Assembly: GCA_031472005.1 (NCBI GenBank)
Contig: PZJY01000009.1
Span: 1,488,001-1,552,000, forward strand
Direction of reading: 5' to 3'
DNA from: Tetracladium setigerum
Lineage: Eukaryota > Ascomycota > Leotiomycetes > Helotiales
Length of the DNA stretch: 64,000 nt
The notes beneath the pieces are model-generated. The model was not told where the DNA came from and ran no database searches. It saw only the letters and a program-made list of their open reading frames with translations. The translations under genes and the position numbers were made by a program. This document shows positions 56,400-64,000 of the stretch, one piece after another. Position 1 is the first letter of the stretch, and every line of letters starts with the position of its first letter.

Positions 56400-56940
56400 A
56401 TGGCAGACTTCAAGCCCGTTTTCACCAAGGACGCTGCATTCCGTACGTATAATATTCCCCCTCCCTGCCCCTCCTTCTTCCCTAGAAAAGCCCAAACAGC
56501 TAACTCCCCAAACAGCAGCAGGACCTTACGTACGCTCCCTCCCCTCATTAATTCAAATACAACCCCTTTCCCAATAATCCGTCTCTAACACCTCCAACAA
56601 CCATATCTAGTCCCAAGCCATCGCAACCGCAACAACAATCTACTGCTCCGGCCAAATCCCCTGCACACCCACGGGCGAGATCCTCAGCAAACCCACCTCC
56701 ACCATCGCCGACATGACCGAACTCTGCATCAAGAATCTCTCTGCCGTGCTCAAGGAGGCCGGATCAGGCATTGAGAAGGTGGTCAAGGTCAATGTGTTCT
56801 TGACTAGCATGGATAGCTTCGCCGAGATGAATGGCGTTTATGAGAAGTTCTTTACTCATAAGCCTGCTAGGAGCTGTGTGGCTGTTTATCAGTTGCCGAA
56901 GGGGGTGGAAGTTGAGATTGAGTGTGTGGCTTTGGCTTAG
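56400..56940 (+). CDS. MMF1: Rid/YjgF family reactive-imine deaminase
   Basis: Hydrolyses reactive 2-aminoacrylate-type enamines/imines made by PLP enzymes; the yeast relatives are Mmf1 (mitochondrial) and Hmf1 (cytosolic). Exons 56400-56442, 56516-56529 and 56611-56940; the middle exon is 14 nt (PAGPY) and phases are 1 and 0. Motifs: PAGPYSQAI, IYCSGQIPCTPTGEI, CIKNLSAVLKEAGSGIEKVV, VNVFLTSMDSFAEMNGVYEK, and PARSCVAVYQLPKGVEVEIE with the conserved Arg and Glu of the trimer active site. 128 residues, normal length. No mitochondrial presequence is evident, so a cytosolic form (Hmf1-like) is also possible; the symbol is by family only. Confidence 0.9.
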
Positions 56941-57474
56941 ATGTGGGGAATGGGAAGATGAGAAATGGAAGGGGAAAACCGTGGTTCGGTTGCATGGTTT
57001 TAAAATTACCAAAAATGGGAGGATATTTCACAATTGATGTCATCAGTATTTGTGAGTCTTGGAGTCGTTGTGGTTTTATTTTGGATTTTGGAAAGTTGTC
57101 CATTTTCATGGGGTTTATGTGTGGAGGCCAGGTAGTCCTGAAAGCTTGCAACGTGAACGCTAGCATATGCCGTTGTGTAATGACTCTGCGTGTTGTGCTT
57201 TACTCATTCAACTCAAGAAGAAGTCGTAAGTAGTGTGGTTACTGCGAGGAATGTCAACATGTAGTACACCATGAAAAAAGGGTAGCCAATGGGCAAAAGT
57301 ATATTAGAAGGTTGGCATTAGAAGAATACGTCGAGAGAAACCCAATACTAGTTAGTGCGTTTGCAAAATCGCATGCCCATGTCGAATCTATCAAACATTT
57401 GCAAATTGCACTTCTCGAAATCCATATTACCACAGCTCCCTGCCTTTTTCATTCAGCTCTCTCTCTCTCTCTCT
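56941..57474. other. Convergent 3' flanks with a TC microsatellite
   Basis: Spacer between the Rid gene and SNX4, which converge. A (TC)n tract is at 57457-57475, directly after the SNX4 stop codon. Nothing else is seen. Confidence 0.55.
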
Positions 57475-57475
57475 C
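57457..57475 (+). repeat. TC dinucleotide microsatellite
   Basis: About nine TC units abutting the SNX4 stop codon on the other strand. Confidence 0.85.
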
Positions 57476-58954
57476 TATGCGATAGGCGCTCCCAGAGCCT
57501 CCATCTCGGCAACATACTTCTCCCAGAGCTCGACATTCTTGGCGTAAAAGTCCACATGCGCATCCGCAAACCCACCGAATTGGGTCTTGAACTCAATCCG
57601 CTTGATCCTCTCAAAGTCCGCTACCTCCCTCACAACCTCCTCGTCGAATGCCTCGCTCACCTTCTTGGCTTCTTCGACCTCGTTTGTCAATTCTTCGATC
57701 CTGATTTCCAAACGGCGTAATCGTTCGCGTCGGGACTGTTCGTGGTCGACTCCGCGGACATCTTCAATCTTGCTGCGGATGAACCCACCGGGCCCAGTGT
57801 GTCCCCCTGCTCCGTGGGTAGCAGCCAAGATATCTCGGTCTGAGGTAGATTTGGTAAGGTATTCGGTAAGTTGTTCAAAATCAAGTTGTTTCTGTTCTCG
57901 AGCTTTCAAAAGGTTCTTGACTGCTGTGCTGTACGCTTGCATGTCCCTCAGACTGCCAAGATAATCCTGATCCGTGTGTTCTTTCAATATTCTGATGCCA
58001 GTAGAGGTATCCTCCACGGTAGCCGAGAATGCGTGGACCGCTGGCTCAACACCCGGCTCCAGGTTGATGAGCTTCTGGAATTGCTCTGCCAAATCCTTGA
58101 AATCCGTCTCCAAATCCCCTTCGCGGCGTGCAACTCGTGCAACAATCTTCTCAACATGACCAAGATCCTCGTCTAGCTTGTCTGATTTCTCCCTGACTTC
58201 GATGAAACGCCTATCTGGTTTATGGACTTTGGTGAAAACGTTGATAAAAGTGTCTGTGAGGTTGTCAAAGACTCCGTTTGGACCCTGTTCAGATGCCGAG
58301 GAGCCTCCCCTCTGCGGTCTAGTCTTCATCGTCGCATTCCAATCCGAGCTTTCCAAGAAGATGATCAGAAGCGCGCTTCTTCGTAATACGGGGTGGAGTG
58401 ATAATCGGGCAAGGAATCGATGTAGCGAATTCGCTCGGCGTTGTGTAAAGTCCGGTCCAAATCGATCGCCCCGGACGTACTCCAACTTGTGCTTGTCAGG
58501 TAACGGCGGAACAGCGCATGCTGGATACTCTCGCGAGAGCGTCTTGTAGAGGAACACAAAGTCCGTAAATCTTCTGCGGACCGATGTCGTAGGCTTCTGG
58601 AAGGAGGGGAAATTCGTCTAAACTCTTCGTTAATATCTCAGGCGCACCTTTTGCGGGGAGCGGGCTACAAACGTGTGTGACAACCAGGTACGAAACGTAT
58701 GCATCTTTGGTTCCATCATTCTCCTTGATAGGAGTGGTTACCGTACATTCTAGAGTCGCATCTCCTACACCAGCCAAATCCAACGCATCCGCATCTCGTC
58801 CTAATGGTCCCTCACTTCCCCGCCTCTTCCCATTCGAGTTCCCACCTCCTAGTGCACCTTCGGTATCAGATCTTGGACTGGTGATTCCAGAGGTTGCGTC
58901 TTGTCCTGGTTTGTCCCTCTGCCATGAGATGTTCGCGAAGTCATCATTCTCCAT
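57475..58954 (-). CDS. SNX4: Sorting nexin-4
   Basis: PX-BAR protein that recycles cargo from endosomes and, as Atg24, serves selective autophagy. Exons 58954-58673 and 58617-57475, phase 0; 474 residues. The start MENDDFANISWQRD is typical of fungal Snx4. The PX domain (about residues 75-190) includes YVSYLVVTH, then RRRFTDFVFLYKTLSREYP with the PI3P-binding Arg, PPLPDKHK, and RRANSLHRFLARLSLHPVLR with the second basic site, ending FLESSDWNATM. The rest is a BAR-type coiled coil (FIEVREKSDKLDEDLGHVEK to KNVELWEKYVAEMEALG). No frame damage is seen. Confidence 0.95.
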
Positions 58955-59615
58955 ATTAGCTGTCGCTGTTGGATCTGCGCCTGGAGGGGTAGAGGCGGGG
59001 GCACAGAGGGTTGGAATTCTCGGGTTGGTGAGTTTAATGTAGCTGGGCTGTGGTGTAGGATTGATTGTAATTGAAGGAGATGATTTGAACTATATTTCTG
59101 TGATATTGTTTGTCAAACGATGCCAGCAATGGGATGATCTGGGAGCTTCAGTCCCTCGACGCGCAGACGTCGTCATGGCTCGTTTAGCGCCTCACCTCAA
59201 AAAGACTTGGCATCTGGGCATGGTTGGAATCTCCTGCGGACAGAGACACAAATGAACTGAACTGTTACTTGAAGCTCTTTCGATCGATCTCGTACCAGAC
59301 TGCATTTGAAGTTTCTTGATTTCATGAAAAGTAGGCACTAGTTTGTTGGGCAACAAAGGAACAGATTGAATCAGATCACAAACAACCTCACACAAACGAA
59401 GCCGATAGTTCGAAGGAATTGTTACATTTCAACCTTTGGACATTTTTTCTTTATTGAGTAGAATCTTGTACAATATCTGCTGTTCGCTGTTGCTCAAAAG
59501 CAAGTCCCGGGATTTCTTACCAGGCTCTATGATTTTACGGAGTCCCCTCCCATCCATGCACTTACCCAAATGCTAATAAAACTACAACAAAAGAGAATGT
59601 ATGTGAGTCTCGAAT
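58955..59615. other. Intergenic, nothing recognised
   Basis: Upstream of SNX4 and 3' flank of MDM38 (both minus). No feature is seen. Confidence 0.55.
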
Positions 59616-61340
59616 CTAAGACCTCTTCTCAGCCGCAGCGTCTTCGGCCTTTCGGATCTCTAGACCCTCCTTCTCGGCATCGACAGCATCGCTGACCTGA
59701 TCCTTCTCTACGCCGGCAGCCTCGGCTTCCATGCGGCGCTCCTCTTTCTCATCAATGTTCTCATCATCACGAGGAGTGGCTCTGCCGGATGACTTGTTCT
59801 CGTTGTCTTGCATGTTTTCCTCCTCAATGAGTTCTTGTTGCTCCTTAAGAACCTCGAGTCGCTGCTTGTTGGTTGCAGCTCCTTCGGCGTTGTGGACCTC
59901 GAGTTCAATCTCGTGGAACAACTCCTCGGGAATAGATGAAAGAACACCGGTCAAAGCATCGATCTGGGTAGAGAACTCAGTCTCTTTGCCTTGAGCATAC
60001 ATGTAGGCGTTACTCAAAACCAAGAGGGTGGAAGGCACTCCGTACTTGAGTCTCAAATCCAACCATGATTGGAGGTCATCACGAAGTCTGGCTGGTGACA
60101 TGCCGTGTGTTCGTAGACCTCGGCTGAGACAGGCAACTTGAAGTTCTGGAACTGATAAGCTATCGACACCCTCGAAACTGATTGCTCGATCATCTCGTTT
60201 GATTTGTCGCATGCGATGGCGAACTTGGTAACGAAGCATCGCGTCTGTTCCGAATGTGTTGAGATTCATGTATCTACACATTCCTACAAGTTGTGGCCGG
60301 GACAAATTGTCAAGGGTGATATCGTCCTTGAAAATCTTGCACACCTTGATGACATCTTCAGCAGTTGGTGCCTCGCCCGTGGCACGGACTTTGCGGAAGA
60401 ACTGTGTGAATTCATCCTTTTGAGCGTTTGCTTGGGTGATGGGTAACCCGGTCTCTTTCAGCGTTTCGCGCAGGAAATTGCTGACCTCTTTTCGAGTGGC
60501 TCTCAAGTCTGTGATCTTGGTGTCCTTGGACTTTTGACCTTCGTATGTGCTGGGCAGCATGTTGGGGAATAGCTTCAAGGCTACTGGGAGCAGTAGCTCC
60601 GCAAACGGCACCAAAACGAAAACGGAGAAGGGAATGAGGCGGCCAATATCCTGGACTGTTCGTTGCAATTGTCGGTTCTCCCTTCGGCTGAGTTCGTATC
60701 CAGCAGCCATCTTTACAGCCAAACGAGTACTGATCTTGACTTCTGTTGCCAGCAACTTCGTTCCGTCCCAATAGTGTTGAGCCTCCTTCTTGATTTTTTG
60801 GCCGAGGGTCAATTTCTTCTCCTCTTTCTTCCCATCCTTCTTTTCCACTGTCTTGTCCTTTCCGGTGATTTCGGCAACAGTCAGCGCCTCAACACCGGCT
60901 GATTTTGATACGGCAGTTGGACTGCTGTCAGGAATTGGTGCAATTTCGGGCTCTTTGGAATCGCTTTCTTTGGATGTCGATGTGATTTTCTGTTCTTCCT
61001 TCTCCTCCTTCAACGGCCTCTTAGCCTGTTCGGCATTGAATCCAGGTGGGGGCCAGCAGATGGGCCTCCTGAGGTGTGTGTGCTGGTTTGGATGGAACGT
61101 CGAGGGACTAAGATGGCCAGGGCTGGAATGTGAGATGGAAGAGTTCGGGCATTGCGGCGAAGGAATGCCGTATAGGCAGATGAGGGACCTGTGCGAGGGA
61201 GAGCGCGAGCTGTTTTGCATTAGACAGCGGCCTTTTATTTTCAGAGTTCTGAATTACGGAGGGGAGGGGAATAGACACATACCGTTCATAAGAGCGCCCT
61301 GAGCCGCATTGCGGACGATTCGGGTTGAGGCAGCGCTCAT
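59616..61340 (-). CDS. MDM38: LETM1/MDM38 inner-membrane protein (frame broken once)
   Basis: Mitochondrial inner-membrane protein for K+/H+ exchange and ribosome tethering. Exon 1 is 61340-61283 (MSAASTRIVRNAAQGALMN, presequence) and exon 2 is 61188-59616, phase 1. Exon 2 opens GPSSAYTAFLRRNARTLP and RRSIQTSTHTSGG, still presequence-like. Frame is then lost at the C run complementary to GGGGG 61048-61052; one extra base gives GPPPGFNAEQAKRPLKEEKE and 544 codons in total. LETM1 features: TVQDIGRLIPFSVFVLVPFA and ELLLPVALKLFPNMLPSTYE (membrane span and conserved block), QLVGMCRYMNLNTFGTDAML, RGLRTHGMSPARLRDDLQSW (ribosome-binding fold), and an acidic coiled-coil tail. A gene finder would otherwise start at a non-ATG frame around 61220. 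Confidence 0.92.
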
Positions 61341-62508
61341 CTTTTCTCGCAAGGGGCGAAAGTATGGAAAAATAAGGAGAGTGAGTGAGCAGTCGGTAAA
61401 CCTGTGTATCGGTAGACCTGGGAGTGTGGGGGAGAAAGATGGTGATCAAGTGAATGGCACCCTCTTAGATGTTTTTTGAAGATGGAATGGATGGTTTCGA
61501 AGATGGAATGAATGGGATTATCGATTGCGGCATTCGTAGATCCGTGGAGGTTGACGAAAGCGTGGAGAGAGTGTTCAGCGACGGAACAAAGTAAGGCCGG
61601 ATCCGAAAGGAATGACTGACTTTTTTTCGCGTGACGAAGCATCCAGACAGATCGCGTGGCGATTTAATTGGGTCGCAGCTGGGAGGGGACGACGAGGTTC
61701 GGGGGAGGTGACGAAGGTTGCATTATTCAACACTTTCTGGTCTCACACATCTGACACGACACGGGGCGAAGATGGTGATGACGATGGACAGGAACATGTA
61801 CCTCGTGCAGGTCGACAACTCTAACTTTAATATCAGAAGTCTTACATTTTATTATATATCTCCCGTTAGTTAGATTTATATCTTCTTTCAAAATTTTCAA
61901 ATTTATATCGACCTGCGGAGTATGCACGCCGCACGGCAAACATGCTCGCCAATATCAACAAATGGCGTCTTCGGCCTCGCGCGGATTTAAGCTCAGGCTC
62001 AGGCTCAGGGGTACCAACAACTTGGGACCAGCCAAGGCCATCGGTTGAGTTGAGGCCTGCTGTTGTGATCTGATATCTCCCCGCTTTCTCCACTGGAATT
62101 TCCATTCAGAAGGAAGACACACCACACCACACAATCCTTTGCTCCTCCTTCTCAACAACACAACACCCCCATACCACGCTTTTCCTTTTTGCTCTCACCT
62201 TCTACCTATTTCCTTTCTTTCCTTCTGGTCGCCATGGATGTATCATAGCTGTCGCTGTCAAAAGGCTGCTTAGGACCTGCCGCTAGGTTATTGCAACTTG
62301 CTCGTCGGTCGCAGAGTTACCGGAGGGACATCGGAGTTCACCACAAAGAATCGCATCGCATCAGATCATCAGCAATCGTCCAACTTTACATTCGGCCGAA
62401 AGGAGAACATAATATACACCACGACCACCCCGCGATTGCAACTCCTAGACTTTTGTACTTCTACTCCTCCCACTACATCATCGTTCACAAGACACAATAA
62501 ACACAATA
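61341..62508. promoter_or_regulatory. Divergent intergenic region between MDM38 and ADK2
   Basis: 1.2 kb between two mitochondrial-protein genes transcribed away from each other. It holds a short GCTCAG triplication at 61991-62008 and C/T-rich leader sequence before 62509. No further gene is seen. Confidence 0.4.
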
Positions 62509-63374
62509 ATGCGACTTTCCCGAGCTGCCCGCATTATTCTGGTCGGCGCACCTGGCGTTGGAAAGGGCACGCAAGCCGAGAGACTTCTCCAGCGATTTCC
62601 ACAACTGTCTGCCATCAGTTCCGGCGATTTGTTACGCGATAATGTGAAGAACCAAACACCTCTCGGTATGCCCTCTATACATTCTCAAATGAGTGGCCAC
62701 CCACCCGTACTAACAACCACATCCCAGGTATCAAAGCCGAGTCCACCATCAAAGCCGGCAACCTCGTCCCCGACGCCATGATTCTCCGCCTCATTCTCCA
62801 CGAACTCAAGAATCGAGGTTGGCTCTCCTCTCCCGGGGGCCCTCAACCCCTCACTCTAAGCTCCATGGCAGGTAGCGTAGGTCAAGACTTCGACACGGAC
62901 TCCTTCGTTGAACAACCCTCCCTCGCGAACTTCTCTGCCCCTCCACAAACATCCGACGACCCCGCCGCATCATTCATCCTCGATGGCTTCCCACGCACTG
63001 CGGGACAAGCATCGCAACTGGATGCACTGATACCTATCAACCTAGTCGTATCGCTGAAGACTCCTGCCAAGGTCATCCTCGAACGTATTGCAGGTCGCTG
63101 GGTTCACGCTCCCTCGGGACGAGTCTACAATACTACCTTCAACGCCCCCAAGGTTGCAGGCAAGGATGATATCACAGGCGAACCCTTGACAAAGAGGCCA
63201 GATGATTGCGAAGAGACCTGGAGGAATCGACTCCAGAAATTCGAGGAGACCAGCGAACCTCTGTTGGAACATTACGACAAGAAGGGCGTTTTATGGACTG
63301 TGGAGGGAAACAGCAGTGATGAGATCAGCCCTAAACTGTTTGATGAGTTTGCAAGGAGATTTGCTCTTGATTGA
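62509..63374 (+). CDS. ADK2: Mitochondrial GTP:AMP phosphotransferase (adenylate kinase 3 type)
   Basis: Transfers phosphate between GTP (or ATP) and AMP in the mitochondrial matrix. Exons 62509-62665 and 62728-63374, phase 1. The N-terminus MRLSRAARIILVG leads straight into the P-loop GAPGVGKGTQAERLL. AMP-binding motifs: AISSGDLLRDNV, IKAGNLVPDAMI and FILDGFPRTAGQASQLD. The LID region is GRWVHAPSGRVYNTTFNAPK...DDITGEPLTKRPDD, without zinc cysteines, as in eukaryotic AK3. It carries an insert of about 45 residues (LSSPGGPQPLTL ... PPQTSDDPAA) between helices, which is longer than in yeast. No frame damage is seen. Confidence 0.93.
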
Positions 63375-64000
63375 ATAGAGGCATTTGCTTTTGATTCTTC
63401 ATTCGCGAGAGAGTTTTAGAGACTTTTGAGTCTTTTTGAAGCCTTTGGTGCTGTGGTCTTTCGGTCTCTTTGGGCAGGCGACCCCACCAGTCGCATGTGT
63501 GTTTTTTAGTTGAGAACTTGTTTTCTTTGCACATATAATTACCATTCGGCTCATTTTTATACCAAGGCGTTTTGCTTCTTCTCTGGAGGATGAGGAGGGT
63601 GGACTTTGTGCAAGCGATGGGTGTATTTGGATATCAACGGGTGAAAAGGTTCTCAGGACCACCACATCAAGGAAAGGACGACAACGACGAGCTATATTAT
63701 TAGCAATGGAACTTCTTCTTGTTTGTTTCATTTGATTCCTAATTTAAATCATGTATTAAATCAAAATACCCCACGAGAGAGAGAAACCATGGCATTCTCT
63801 GTCATTATTCTCTTAAACTCGAGGTTCAAATTTAGCACATGCAACTTCATTCCGCATAAGTACAAGTACTTTTGTCATGAAATTGCCTTACCTCGGTTCA
63901 CCATAGCAAGCACCCAAGTAGCTTATTATGCAAGGCCTCCTTCGTTTACCAGCCGAGCCAAACAACGAGATCACTACCAGCATGGACATGTGAAAGTCTG
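63375..64000. other. 3' flank of ADK2, nothing recognised
   Basis: The last 626 bp hold no frame I can assign. AT-rich after 63730. Confidence 0.5.

Noticed and set aside
1..64000. Biosynthetic, defence or CRISPR-type cluster
   Set aside because: No polyketide, peptide synthetase, terpene, NLR-type or CRISPR features were seen; neighbouring genes are functionally mixed.

Overview
The window is nuclear DNA of a filamentous ascomycete (Pezizomycotina). The gene order, 2EXR-domain proteins and general style fit Leotiomycetes, but this placement is inferred, not tested. Support comes from short GT-AG introns of about 45-100 nt with CTRAY branch points close to CAG/TAG acceptors, densely packed genes on both strands, recognisable fungal orthologues (SLX4, RPS21, DST1, THG1, TMA23, RCK2, MTC1, SNX4, MDM38, ADK2), and a transposon whose stop codons look like repeat-induced point mutation (RIP).

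Layout. 1-4.5 kb: the end of a Nudix hydrolase, then SLX4 (minus) divergent from RPS21 (plus). 6.8-13 kb: a class I DNA photolyase, an F-box protein and a secreted LicD-family protein. 14-19 kb: a small RNase III-like protein, a disordered protein and a 2EXR protein. 19.7-28.2 kb: a dense housekeeping block with TFIIS, mitochondrial-type cysteine synthase, a NDUFAF7/MidA-like methyltransferase, THG1, TMA23 and an unrecognised gene. 29.7-33.2 kb: a small basic protein, a doubtful ORF and an RCK2-type kinase. 36-46 kb: MTC1, a roughly 1150-residue zinc-finger/AT-hook protein and a four-span membrane protein. 46-52.3 kb: a gene-poor island holding a decayed Tc1/mariner-like element with 34-bp inverted repeats. 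52.3-63.4 kb: a secreted GMC oxidoreductase, a second 2EXR protein, a Rid/YjgF protein, SNX4, MDM38 and mitochondrial adenylate kinase. There is no obvious biosynthetic or defence cluster. Several neighbours act in mitochondria, nucleic-acid repair or RNA handling, but this looks like ordinary gene density.

The strongest anomaly is systematic. Seven conserved genes (SLX4, RPS21, photolyase, RCK2, the AT-hook gene, GMC oxidoreductase, MDM38) each lose frame once, at or beside a G/C run of 2-6 bases. In each, adding one base makes exon length and conserved sequence agree. An eighth gene (F-box) is shifted the other way, by one extra or two missing bases. Homopolymer miscalls in the assembly are the simplest explanation.

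I recognised no tRNA, rRNA, CRISPR array or virus-derived gene. Exon boundaries below were worked out by hand from splice consensus, phase and protein continuity, and are inferences. Functions rest on recognised family motifs, not on searches.
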